A program made the position numbers and the translations under genes. A DNA stretch of 33,144 nucleotides from Flavobacteriaceae bacterium (GTDB taxonomy: Bacteria > Bacteroidota > Bacteroidia > Flavobacteriales > Flavobacteriaceae). This document shows, in pieces, positions 8,827-17,905 of the stretch. Position 1 is the stretch's first letter. Each line of letters starts with the position of its first letter. The stretch covers positions 19,913 to 53,056 of the forward strand of contig NVRM01000005.1 in NCBI GenBank assembly GCA_002400885.1, given 5' to 3'. Below the pieces are notes generated by a model, which saw only the letters and a list, made by a program, of their open reading frames with translations, was not told the origin of the DNA and ran no database searches.

Positions 8827-10073
8827 GAATTATTCTACAGAATTCAAAAATTATTGACAAATCAAGTCCTTTTGATGGTCAAACAAAAGATATTTTAATC
8901 GAAAACGGGGTGATTATCGCCATTGAAAACGGTATTAAAACCACTCCCGAAGACACCATTATCCATTTAGACAATTTACATATTTCACAAGGTTGGTTTG
9001 ACTCGAGTGTTTGTTTTGGAGAACCTGGATTGGAAGACCGAGAAACCATAGAAAACGGTTTAAAAACAGCATCCAAAAGTGGCTTTACTCATATCGCCGT
9101 AAACCCGAACAGTGCCCCTGTAATTGACAATAAGTCGGCCGTAGAATTTTTAATTTCTAAAGCACAAAAAACAGCAACGAACCTATACCCTATTGGTGCA
9201 TTTACAAAACAATCCGCCAGTAAGGACATGGCAGAAATGTATGACATGCAAAACTCTGGCGCAGTAGCTTTTGGTGATTATAAAAAACCGATTCACAATG
9301 CTAATTTACTCAAAGTGGGTCTTTTATACACTCAAAATTTCGATGGATTACTTTTGAGCTATCCACAGGATGATAGTATTGCACAAAACGGATTGGTACA
9401 CGAAGGCATCAATAGCACAAAATACGGATTAAAAGGAATTCCTGCCATGGCAGAAGAATTACAAATAGCAAGGGATCTATTTTTACTCGAATACACACAA
9501 GGAAAACTACACATTCCTACTATTTCCACTAAAAAATCAGTGGAATTAATTAAGGATGCGAAACGTAGAGGACTCAACGTAACTTGTAGCGTAAGCGCTC
9601 ATCACTTATGCATTACAGACGATGAATTACAGTACTTTGACAGTCGCAATAAAGTAAGACCTCCATTGAGAACTCAAACAGATATTGTTGCTTTATTAGA
9701 AGGCTTAAAAGAAGGGACTATTGATATGATTACCAGCGATCATCAACCTATTACTATTGAGGACAAGAAAGTAGAATTCCAAAATGCTAAATACGGAACC
9801 ATTGGACTGGAGAGTATCTTCGGTGCATTAAATACTGTTTTGGATATCGAACTAATCATTGAAAAACTAACCGCTAAAGATCGTTTTTCTATCCCTGAAA
9901 ACAGTATCAAAATAGGAAATAAAGCAGACCTTACCTTTTTCAACCCTACTCCTACTTCGACGTTCACAAAAACAGCGATTATTTCGACTTCTAAAAACTC
10001 CATCTTTTTGAACAAAGAAATAAAAGGATTGGTCTACGGAGTATTTGCCAATGGCATATTAGTACAAAATTAA
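8823..10073 (+). CDS. Dihydroorotase-family protein, probably non-catalytic (PyrC'-like)
   Basis: 416 aa amidohydrolase fold: 'GWFDSSVCFGEPGLEDRETIENGLKTASKSGFTHIAVNPNSAP', 'GAFTKQ', 'HHLCITDDEL', 'NKVRPPLRTQTDIVALLEGLKEGTIDMITSDHQP'. The HxH motif is replaced by SxC. The start overlaps the preceding stop (ATGA). Confidence 0.85.
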   Translation: MRIILQNSKIIDKSSPFDGQTKDILIENGVIIAIENGIKTTPEDTIIHLDNLHISQGWFDSSVCFGEPGLEDRETIENGLKTASKSGFTHIAVNPNSAPVIDNKSAVEFLISKAQKTATNLYPIGAFTKQSASKDMAEMYDMQNSGAVAFGDYKKPIHNANLLKVGLLYTQNFDGLLLSYPQDDSIAQNGLVHEGINSTKYGLKGIPAMAEELQIARDLFLLEYTQGKLHIPTISTKKSVELIKDAKRRGLNVTCSVSAHHLCITDDELQYFDSRNKVRPPLRTQTDIVALLEGLKEGTIDMITSDHQPITIEDKKVEFQNAKYGTIGLESIFGALNTVLDIELIIEKLTAKDRFSIPENSIKIGNKADLTFFNPTPTSTFTKTAIISTSKNSIFLNKEIKGLVYGVFANGILVQN

Positions 10074-10115
10074 ATATGTATCTTTACTAATCGTACTAAC
10101 TAAATAAAAAAAAAC

Positions 10116-10442
10116 ATGAGTAATCAAAACATTAATGAAGGGAAAACAATCGCAATTATCAGTTATATCACTTGGATAGGAACATTGATTGCTTATTTCA
10201 TGAACAACTCTAAGAGAAATAGTTTTTCTGCTTTTCACATACGGCAAATGCTAGGACTTTGTCTTTTACAAATAGGTCTTGGAGCCATTGGATATTTTTT
10301 AAATTTAGGAATGATTGGGTCTATTTTACAATTTGCTTTATTCGTGCTCTGGATTATCGGATTTATTGGCTGTATTAAAGGGGAAGAGAAAAGAATCCCT
10401 TTATTAGGAGATTTATTTCAAGATTGGTTCAAAGGAATCTAA
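10116..10442 (+). CDS. Small membrane protein, DUF4870/Tic20-like
   Basis: 108 aa. 'KTIAIISYITWIGTLIAYFMNNSKRNSFSAFHIRQMLGL' followed by hydrophobic helices and 'GCIKGEEKRIPLLGDLFQDWF'. Confidence 0.7.
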   Translation: MSNQNINEGKTIAIISYITWIGTLIAYFMNNSKRNSFSAFHIRQMLGLCLLQIGLGAIGYFLNLGMIGSILQFALFVLWIIGFIGCIKGEEKRIPLLGDLFQDWFKGI

Positions 10443-10469
10443 AAAATGAATAGATAAATACTATTTTTG

Positions 10470-10496
10470 AAGTCGCACAAACAGTGCGACTTTTTT
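10470..10496 (+). terminator. Rho-independent terminator
   Basis: AAGTCGCAC (10470-10478) / GTGCGACTT (10484-10492), then a T-run. Confidence 0.85.
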
Positions 10497-10507
10497 AATT
10501 TACAATT

Positions 10508-11164
10508 ATGAGCGATTTAGCATTAGAGTATATAGTACGTGAACCTAAAATAAAGGTAGCAAAACAACCTTTATTATTAATGTTTCATGGCTATGGAAGT
10601 AACGAACAAGATTTATTTTCGTTTGTAGATGAATTACCAGACGAACTATTAATAATAAGTGCACAAGCCCCTATGTTCTTAGGAATGGGAGCATATGCCT
10701 GGTACACCATTAATTTTGACGGTGTAGACGGTAAGTTTTCTGATATTCCAGAAGCAATAGCAGCACGTAATACCATTGGAGAATTTATCACTCAGATTCA
10801 AGAAAAATACAACTGTGTACCTGAAAACACCTTTTTATTCGGTTTCAGTCAAGGAACTATATTGAGTTACTCTGTAGCATTGAATTTCCCCGAGAAAGTG
10901 AAAAACATCATCGCTTTAAGCGGGCATATAAATGCGGAATTAATGCCTGAAGATATAGAGACAAAAAACTATCAACATTTAGATTTCTTTATATCACATG
11001 GAAGCGTAGACCAAGTAATACCAGTTACATGGGCAAACAAGGCTCCTGCTTTTTTGAAGCAACTTAATATAAAACATAGCTACCAAGAATATCCAGTAGG
11101 ACATGGTATCGCACCACAAAATTTTCATGATCTAAAACAATGGATCGTAGATAGGTTGAAGTAA
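10508..11164 (+). CDS. Alpha/beta hydrolase, phospholipase/carboxylesterase family
   Basis: 218 aa. 'LLLMFHGYGSNEQDLFSFVDELP', nucleophile elbow 'GFSQGTILS', 'SHGSVDQVIPV', 'YPVGHGI'. Confidence 0.9.
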   Translation: MSDLALEYIVREPKIKVAKQPLLLMFHGYGSNEQDLFSFVDELPDELLIISAQAPMFLGMGAYAWYTINFDGVDGKFSDIPEAIAARNTIGEFITQIQEKYNCVPENTFLFGFSQGTILSYSVALNFPEKVKNIIALSGHINAELMPEDIETKNYQHLDFFISHGSVDQVIPVTWANKAPAFLKQLNIKHSYQEYPVGHGIAPQNFHDLKQWIVDRLK

Positions 11165-11218
11165 AACTACCTATTCCTAGCCGCTTAAAACACTGATTAA
11201 GAAATTACAATAAAAAAA

Positions 11219-11249
11219 TTGGGTCAACGATTTAAACAACGTACCTTTG
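11219..11249 (+). promoter_or_regulatory. Bacteroidetes housekeeping promoter (TTG-N20-TACCTTTG)
   Basis: TTG at 11219-11221 and TACCTTTG at 11242-11249, 20 nt upstream of the ATG at 11269. Confidence 0.75.
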
Positions 11250-11268
11250 CATCACAAAAATTAGAACA

Positions 11269-12201
11269 ATGAACAACGGATTATACGCGAAATTTAACAC
11301 CTCTAAAGGTGCTATTTTAGTAAATTTAGAATTTGAAAAGACTCCTGGAACAGTTGGTAACTTTGTTGCTTTAGCTGAAGGAAACATGGAAAACAAAGTT
11401 AAGGAGCAAGGAACTCCTTTTTATGATGGTTTAAATTTTCACAGAGTAATTGCTGATTTTATGATTCAAGGTGGTTGTCCACAAGGATCTGGAATGGGAG
11501 ACCCTGGGTATAAATTTGCCGATGAATTTCACGCAGATTTAAAACATGACCGTCCTGGAATTTTATCTATGGCAAACTCTGGACCTGGATCTAACGGAAG
11601 TCAATTCTTTATCACACATATTGAAACTCCATGGTTAGACAACAAACATACCGTTTTTGGAAATGTTGTAGAAGGAATGGATATTGTAAATAGCATTGCT
11701 CAAGATGACAAATTAGAATCTTTAGAGATTGTAAAAGTTGGAGCGGATGCAGAAGCTTTTAACGCTATCGAAGCTTTTAGAACATTTGAAGGAGGTCGTT
11801 TAGACGCAGAATCAAATGCTAAAAAAGAACAAGAAGCAATCTTAGAAAAAGAAAGTGCTGGATATGATGTAACTCCAAGTGGATTACGTTACAAGATATT
11901 ACAAGCAGGAACAGGTACACAAGCGGCTAAAAACAAAACCGTATCTGTACACTATAAAGGACAATTATTAGATGGAACTGTATTTGATTCTTCTTACGAC
12001 CGCAAACAACCAATCGATTTCAAATTAGGAATTGGTCAAGTAATTGCTGGATGGGACGAAGGAATTCAATTATTAAAAGTGGGTGATAAAGCTCGTTTTG
12101 TAATCCCTTCTGAATTGGCTTATGGAGAACAAGGTGCTGGTGGAGTCATTGCTCCAAATGCAATCTTAATTTTTGACGTTGAATTAATGGACGTTAAATA
12201 A
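11269..12201 (+). CDS. Dual-domain peptidylprolyl isomerase: N-terminal cyclophilin, C-terminal FKBP
   Basis: 310 aa. Cyclophilin: 'GLNFHRVIADFMIQGGCPQGSGMGDPGYKFADEF', 'GSQFFIT', 'HTVFGNVVEGMDIV'. FKBP: 'VSVHYKGQLLDGTVFDSSYDRKQPIDFKLGIGQVIAGWDEGIQLLKVGDKARFVIPSELAYG'. Confidence 0.95.
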   Translation: MNNGLYAKFNTSKGAILVNLEFEKTPGTVGNFVALAEGNMENKVKEQGTPFYDGLNFHRVIADFMIQGGCPQGSGMGDPGYKFADEFHADLKHDRPGILSMANSGPGSNGSQFFITHIETPWLDNKHTVFGNVVEGMDIVNSIAQDDKLESLEIVKVGADAEAFNAIEAFRTFEGGRLDAESNAKKEQEAILEKESAGYDVTPSGLRYKILQAGTGTQAAKNKTVSVHYKGQLLDGTVFDSSYDRKQPIDFKLGIGQVIAGWDEGIQLLKVGDKARFVIPSELAYGEQGAGGVIAPNAILIFDVELMDVK

Positions 12202-12224
12202 GATTCCAACAACATATTTTAAAG

Positions 12225-12249
12225 AGCCCGCTATTTGCGGGCTTTTTTT
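12225..12249 (+). terminator. Rho-independent terminator after the PPIase gene
   Basis: AGCCCGC TATTT GCGGGCT followed by T-run. Confidence 0.92.
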
Positions 12250-12353
12250 GTGCTCGTAAATATGGTAATAAAAAAACAGTAAATCGGTTACAAATCTAAG
12301 GATCAATCGTCTTACATGTTAAATCCGTATCTTTCATCATTCATTCAACGCAC

Positions 12354-13043
12354 ATGCTAAAAAAAATCACTGTATCATTCTTGTTTCTTATAGGGGGACT
12401 AATGTTTACCACATGCACTACTCCAGAATTAAGTCAGGAATTTATCACTAAAACCAAAGGAAGGTATTTACTAAATGCCGATGAATACATTCAAGTAACC
12501 TATCTAGAAAAAGAATTACAACTAAACTGGGGAGGCTTAAAAAATATCCAGCCCTTACAAATGAACACATCCGAATTTTACATCAAAGAAATCAACCAAA
12601 AAATAGTCTTTAATTTACAGGATACCCCTATCAGTATTCATGTTTTAAAAAAATCAGACACGGATACTATCCCTACTATTTACAAAAAAATACCGGTATC
12701 TTATACCTTTGCCTTCGAGTACCTTGCCACAGGAAATTACGACAAAGCAATGGTTTCTTATTTATCAATTCAGAAAAACGACAGCCTCAGCCCCATCATT
12801 AATGAAAATCATTGGAACAGTAAAGGCTACGCTCAATTACGTCGTGATTCCATTCAAAAAGCCATCCAATATTTCAAGATTAATGCAGCACTACACCCCA
12901 ACAGTTATAATGTATATGACAGTTTGGGAGAAGCTTATCTTAAAAATGGGGATTCTGCCTTGGCACTGACAAATTACAAAATGGCGATTCAATTAAATCC
13001 CTCTTTAAGAAGTGTTAAAAAAATAATTAAAAGATTAAAATAA
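12354..13043 (+). CDS. Hypothetical lipoprotein with C-terminal TPR motifs
   Basis: 229 aa. Lipobox-like '...GGLMFTTCTT'; 'SYNVYDSLGEAYLKNGDSALALTNYKMAIQLNPS' is TPR-like. Confidence 0.7.
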   Translation: MLKKITVSFLFLIGGLMFTTCTTPELSQEFITKTKGRYLLNADEYIQVTYLEKELQLNWGGLKNIQPLQMNTSEFYIKEINQKIVFNLQDTPISIHVLKKSDTDTIPTIYKKIPVSYTFAFEYLATGNYDKAMVSYLSIQKNDSLSPIINENHWNSKGYAQLRRDSIQKAIQYFKINAALHPNSYNVYDSLGEAYLKNGDSALALTNYKMAIQLNPSLRSVKKIIKRLK

Positions 13044-13582
13044 TGAACACTCTAGAAAAATTACGATACCCTATTGGAACTCCCAATATTCCTAAAACGA
13101 TTACAGCAGCTAACGTGAAGAACTGGACATCCATTATCTCTAATTTCCCAGAAAAGCTACGACTACTTACGCTCCATTTATCAGAAGACCAGCTAAATAC
13201 AGTTTACAGAAAGGACGGATGGACTATTAGACAAGTAATACACCATTGTTACGACAGTCACCACAACAGTTACACGCGTTTTAAATGGGCTTTAACAGAA
13301 GACGAGCCCGTGATAAAAACGTATAACGAAAAAAAATGGGCAGCACTATTCGATACGAAACAAGCACCGATCCAGCTTTCCATAAACGGCCTACAAGCGC
13401 TACATGCTAAGTGGGTCTACTTACTAGAAGGTATGACTCCAAATGATTTCAAAAAAACATTTGTACACCCAGACGGTAATGAACATGTTTCTCTTGCAGA
13501 AAATACGGGGATTTATGCCTGGCATTGTGAGCATCATTTTGCTCATATATTCCTATTATTACAAAAGAAACAATGGGTTTAA
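13043..13582 (+). CDS. YfiT/BstA-like DinB-superfamily putative metal-dependent hydrolase
   Basis: 179 aa. 'LRYPIGTPNIPKTIT', 'YRKDGWTIRQVIHHCYDSHHNSYTRFKWALTEDEPVIKTYNEKKWAALFD', 'WHCEHHFAHI' are family hallmarks. Confidence 0.88.
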   Translation: MNTLEKLRYPIGTPNIPKTITAANVKNWTSIISNFPEKLRLLTLHLSEDQLNTVYRKDGWTIRQVIHHCYDSHHNSYTRFKWALTEDEPVIKTYNEKKWAALFDTKQAPIQLSINGLQALHAKWVYLLEGMTPNDFKKTFVHPDGNEHVSLAENTGIYAWHCEHHFAHIFLLLQKKQWV

Positions 13583-15210
13583 AAAACGGGTTTTTTAGCT
13601 ATTTTAGCTTCAAATTTAACCTGTGTATTTCCTTTTTTATCAGGAACTTTACTCATTGCATATTCACTTAAAGCGGTGATGGTTAAACTTGGGTTTACGC
13701 CTAAATTACATGGAATTATCGAAGCGTCTATTATTTTCATATTGGGATAATTAAATACATTAAAACAGTCATCTACCATTCCATTTTCTGCATCATCACC
13801 CATAGGACAACCTCCTATTATATGTGCTGTACTACTCATGTTAAATCCTATTTCGGTGATCGCATTGGCACCAAAACCATTTACTTTTTCAGCGTACTTA
13901 TGCATCACTTTTTGGCCTATTGGAATATAAGCAGGCACTTCGAGCTTCCCTTTGGTGGCTTGAATACTCATTCTAGGACCAAACAACCCTTTTTTCCAAG
14001 TCATTTTCAAGGCATTATCCAAAGACTGCATCACCAATAAAATGACAGAATTTTCTGCTAATTTACTTCCAAATATCATGCGTAAAAATCGCCGTGGATG
14101 TTTTATAACTTCAACAGGAAATTTAAGCAAGCGTAACAACGGCTTATCAGCATCTACTGCCAAGGTTGCCATTTTAACCATCGAACTAGAGCCATTAGGA
14201 AACTTTACCAATTCTATATGTGTATCGTCATCTGGATTAAACACAGAACTAATGGCGACCCCATTATTTAATTTGATATCCTTACTTATTACCCCTATTA
14301 AAGATTCGGAATTAGTCCGGAGGTTTTCCCCCAAGGTGTCTGATAATTTAGGGAGTGATTTATAAGTGTTTTTTTGTTTAAAAAGTAAATCTAAGGTACC
14401 CAAAACACCTCCACTAAAAATAATTCCCTTGGTTTTAAACTGCTTCTTATCACGTTTAAAATACCGAGTACTACAATGTGTTTCTACGGAATACAATCTT
14501 GTATTCTCATCAAAAGATATTTTCTCAACAAGGGTTTCTGCTTGTATTTCTGCTCCATAGGTTTGGGCAAAATACAAGTAATTTTTATCCAAGGTGTTTT
14601 TTGCATTTTCTCTACACCCCACCATACATCCCGCACATTCCGTACAGCCTTTCCGTAAAGGCCCATGTCCGTTAAAGTAGGGATCCACTTCGGTTTGGGT
14701 ATCACCATAATACACACCGACATCTACCTTAGAATAGGAAGATTTTCTTCCCATATCCGCTGCTACTTCCCCAAGTAATTGGTCGTCTATATTATTCGAT
14801 TTGGCGGGAGTACTTCCCAACATAAAATTAGCTGTTTTATAAAAAGGAGCTAATACTGTTTTCCAATCTTTAAAATGGCTCCATGCATTGTTTTTAAAAA
14901 ATGCTGCTGGCGGATGCATATGCGTATTCGCATAAACCAAACTTCCACCCCCTACTCCAACACCACTTAAAATAAATACTTTTTTAAAAAACGATAATTT
15001 CTGAAAGCCAAAACATTTAATCAAAGGCATCCAGAGGTACTTCTTTATGTTCCAATTAGTCTTAGGGAAATCGGCATTCTCATAGTGTTTTCCTTTTTCT
15101 AACACCAATACTTTATATCCCTTTTCAGACAAACGCATCGCGGAAACACTTCCCCCAAACCCAGACCCTACAATAATATAATCAGTTACTTCCTGCTTAC
15201 TATTTGACAT
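13579..15210 (-). CDS. GMC-family oxidoreductase (cholesterol-oxidase-like)
   Basis: FAD motif 'DYIIVGSGFGGSVSAMRLSEKGYKVLVLEKG', 'GVGGGSLVYAN', C-terminal 'IIGGCPMG...IIDASIIPCNLGVNPSLTITALSEYA'. The track start at 15231 lies only 2 nt from a -7 box (15233-15240), so Met at 15210 is the likelier start. Confidence 0.9.
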   Translation of the reverse strand: MSNSKQEVTDYIIVGSGFGGSVSAMRLSEKGYKVLVLEKGKHYENADFPKTNWNIKKYLWMPLIKCFGFQKLSFFKKVFILSGVGVGGGSLVYANTHMHPPAAFFKNNAWSHFKDWKTVLAPFYKTANFMLGSTPAKSNNIDDQLLGEVAADMGRKSSYSKVDVGVYYGDTQTEVDPYFNGHGPLRKGCTECAGCMVGCRENAKNTLDKNYLYFAQTYGAEIQAETLVEKISFDENTRLYSVETHCSTRYFKRDKKQFKTKGIIFSGGVLGTLDLLFKQKNTYKSLPKLSDTLGENLRTNSESLIGVISKDIKLNNGVAISSVFNPDDDTHIELVKFPNGSSSMVKMATLAVDADKPLLRLLKFPVEVIKHPRRFLRMIFGSKLAENSVILLVMQSLDNALKMTWKKGLFGPRMSIQATKGKLEVPAYIPIGQKVMHKYAEKVNGFGANAITEIGFNMSSTAHIIGGCPMGDDAENGMVDDCFNVFNYPNMKIIDASIIPCNLGVNPSLTITALSEYAMSKVPDKKGNTQVKFEAKIAKKPVF

Positions 15211-15232
15211 TTTTAATTGTTTTGATTGCACT

Positions 15233-15240
15233 CAAATATA
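15233..15240 (-). promoter_or_regulatory. Putative -7 box TATATTTG for the GMC oxidoreductase gene
   Basis: TATATTTG on the minus strand, about 23 nt upstream of the ATG at 15210. Confidence 0.45.
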
Positions 15241-15402
15241 GGAATACTATTAAAAATAATCTATTATAACAGGTATAAATCCATTTTTAGGCATATTTGT
15301 TGTATATTCAATATCTGTCACTATTTACGAAAAGATTATATCCCCTAAAACAATGGACTGATAAAATGAACCTAAATTACATACTAACAATAAATACATC
15401 TT

Positions 15403-15861
15403 ATGAAAACAATGCAAGAATGGTTTAACGAGTACGCTATAAGTCATCAGAACCCAACCAATCAAATCCTACATTACATTTGTGTTCCTTTAATATTTTT
15501 TAGTCTCGTAGGCCTGATTATGAGTATTCCCGGTTCTTTTTTAATAAATACAACAGGAATAAACAATCCATTAGTTATGAATTGGGCAGTACTACTACTC
15601 ATCCCTGCCCTTATTTTTTACCTACGTCTATCCCTTAAAGTTTTTATACAAATGCTACTCTTTTCAGCACTCTGTATCTTAGGAAACTACTATATTAGCG
15701 GAAAAACTAGCCTCCTTCTATTTTCAATTATTCTATTTGTTATTGCTTGGATAGGGCAATTTTATGGACATCACATAGAAGGGGAAAAACCATCATTCCT
15801 AAAAGATTTACAATTTCTATTGATTGGGCCTGCATGGGTGTTTAAAAAAATATTCTCATGA
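15403..15861 (+). CDS. DUF962 / Mpo1-like membrane protein
   Basis: 152 aa. 'MQEWFNEYAISHQNPTNQILHYICVPLIFFSLVGLI' and 'WIGQFYGHHIEGEKPSFLKDLQFLLIGPAWVFKKI'. Confidence 0.9.
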   Translation: MKTMQEWFNEYAISHQNPTNQILHYICVPLIFFSLVGLIMSIPGSFLINTTGINNPLVMNWAVLLLIPALIFYLRLSLKVFIQMLLFSALCILGNYYISGKTSLLLFSIILFVIAWIGQFYGHHIEGEKPSFLKDLQFLLIGPAWVFKKIFS

Positions 15862-17504
15862 AAATAAAACATTTCCTCATTTTTTTATTTCTGATAGGGT
15901 TTCAAACCTCCATCTTAAGTAAGCAATCCACACAGTACCTTGTAAAAACTACAGATAGTATCCCTCCAAGTACCACTGTTAAAAAACAGCTGACTCCAAA
16001 AGAAATAAAGGCCGTTTACATTAAGGACGTTAATTTTGATACAAAAAGCTGTTTTCAAATAATGAAAGGAGTTATTTATAATGCTGGAGACAAAAAACCA
16101 ATGCACCATGTTCGCATTGTCCTGAGTTTGAATAATAAGATCATCCAAAATATTCTAACGGATAATACAGGAGGTTATACACTGAAACTATTATGTAACA
16201 AAACCTATGATTTAAAAATTAACATCGTTGGTTTTGAAGGAAAAAGCATCACTTTTAAATCAGATATACAGTCCAATACTACCATAAAAAAAGACTTCCA
16301 TTTAGATGGAGCATATTGTTACCAGACCATTAGTGGTACAATAAAATCAGCAAAAGATGCCTCTTTAATTTCTGGAGCATATGTTTCTTTATTAAAGAAC
16401 AATAAAAAAATAAAAACAGTTAAAACACTGAAAGACGGCACCTATGCTTTTAGTTTAGACTGCTATAAAACCTATACTATAGAAGTAGAAAAAGAACATT
16501 TTAAAGGGAATTCCATCCTGTTTAACACCTCTTTAGTACCTCAAATATCCTTAATAAAACACCTTACATTAAGAAACCTTGACTGCACTAAAACAATCAA
16601 AGGAATCGTACGAAATACACAATTTAACACCCTTTTAAATAAGGTTAAAGTTGAACTCTCCAAGAGTGGACAGTTTATAAAATCAACACAAACGAATGCT
16701 GCTGGGGAATTTTATTTTGACCTCGCATGTAATAGCGTATTTACTGTTTCACTAAAAAAAGAAAACTATTCAAAAGTGATGCGCGCAGTAGAAACAGATT
16801 CAAACAGTAAAATCCAGACGCAGATTACCTTTGAATTAAAACACCTTGACTGCAAACAAACAATAAAAGGAGTGCTAATAAATTCTCAGACTAACACCGT
16901 CGAAGCTGGCGTAGCTTTACAGTTTTTTAACGACAATAAATTAATTGAAACAATCACAACAGGTGCCGATGGAACTTTTACATTTGAGGCTGAGTGTTCT
17001 AAATCTTACAAAGTAACAACGGAAAAACAGCTATATACAGACAGTTCTCAGTATTTTGTAACAAATAGAAAGAACAAGGCCCTTGTCTACAAAACAATTA
17101 AAATTAGTCCCGTTTTAGATTTTGTACAGATAAGAAAAACACTCATGTTAAAGGTAAACCCTAATAATCTGACCTTTGTTCTCAATAAAAACACCTTAAC
17201 AGTGGCTTTAAAAAAAGAACTTTATAAAATAACAGCACTGCTGGAAAAGCATCCTAATATAAAATTAGAAATTAACATTCACACAGACAGTAGAGCCAAT
17301 GACAATTTGAACATGACACTTTCCAAACAAAGGGCCAAAACAATCATTGACTACCTCGTTCATAATGGTATCTCTATCGACAGACTCACAGGTGATGGAT
17401 ATGGTGAAACGCAATTATTGAATCGTTGTGCGAACGGCATCAAATGTAAAAACTATGAACATTTGAAAAACAAAAGAATCGAATTCATTGTTTTAAACAA
17501 TTAA
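15858..17504 (+). CDS. OmpA-family protein with four carboxypeptidase-regulatory-like repeats
   Basis: 548 aa. C-terminal OmpA domain 'NIHTDSRANDNLNMTLSKQRAKTIIDYLVHNGISIDRLTGDGYGETQLLNRCANGIKCKNYEHLKNKRIEFIV'. Four internal repeats, each with two Cys. Confidence 0.88.
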   Translation: MKIKHFLIFLFLIGFQTSILSKQSTQYLVKTTDSIPPSTTVKKQLTPKEIKAVYIKDVNFDTKSCFQIMKGVIYNAGDKKPMHHVRIVLSLNNKIIQNILTDNTGGYTLKLLCNKTYDLKINIVGFEGKSITFKSDIQSNTTIKKDFHLDGAYCYQTISGTIKSAKDASLISGAYVSLLKNNKKIKTVKTLKDGTYAFSLDCYKTYTIEVEKEHFKGNSILFNTSLVPQISLIKHLTLRNLDCTKTIKGIVRNTQFNTLLNKVKVELSKSGQFIKSTQTNAAGEFYFDLACNSVFTVSLKKENYSKVMRAVETDSNSKIQTQITFELKHLDCKQTIKGVLINSQTNTVEAGVALQFFNDNKLIETITTGADGTFTFEAECSKSYKVTTEKQLYTDSSQYFVTNRKNKALVYKTIKISPVLDFVQIRKTLMLKVNPNNLTFVLNKNTLTVALKKELYKITALLEKHPNIKLEINIHTDSRANDNLNMTLSKQRAKTIIDYLVHNGISIDRLTGDGYGETQLLNRCANGIKCKNYEHLKNKRIEFIVLNN

Positions 17505-17516
17505 AAAACAGCAATT

Positions 17517-17861
17517 ATGAGCTTAAAATCAACGATAGCATTTGAAGATTTTAATAAATTGGACTTACGAATAGGCACCATAATTAAGGTTCGTGATTTT
17601 CCAAAAGCGCATCGCCCAGCTTTTCAACTTGACATCGATTTTGGACCATTAGGAATAAAAAAATCAAGTGCTCAAATCACAAAATTGTACACAAAAGAAA
17701 CACTACTCAACAAGCAAATAATAGCAAACGTAAATTTTAAACCCAAGCAGATTGCAAATTATTTTAGTGAATGCCTCGTCCTAGGCGTTCCCGATAAGCA
17801 ACAAAACATCGTTCTTTTAGCGGTTACTTCACCCGTTTTAAATGGAACTCAAGTTCTTTAA
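17517..17861 (+). CDS. CsaA-like tRNA-binding domain protein
   Basis: 114 aa. 'FNKLDLRIGTIIKVRDFPKAHRPAFQLDIDFGPLGIKKSSAQIT...IIANVNFKPKQIANYFSECLVLGVPD'. Confidence 0.92.
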   Translation: MSLKSTIAFEDFNKLDLRIGTIIKVRDFPKAHRPAFQLDIDFGPLGIKKSSAQITKLYTKETLLNKQIIANVNFKPKQIANYFSECLVLGVPDKQQNIVLLAVTSPVLNGTQVL

Positions 17862-17905
17862 ACACCGAGCACATCATTTTAAAACTATCTTAGTAAAAAA
17901 CTTCC

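Noticed and set aside
12709-12969. 86-aa ORF overlapping the TPR lipoprotein in another frame
   Set aside because: Same-strand out-of-frame overlap inside a better-supported CDS; the sequence looks like a frame artefact.
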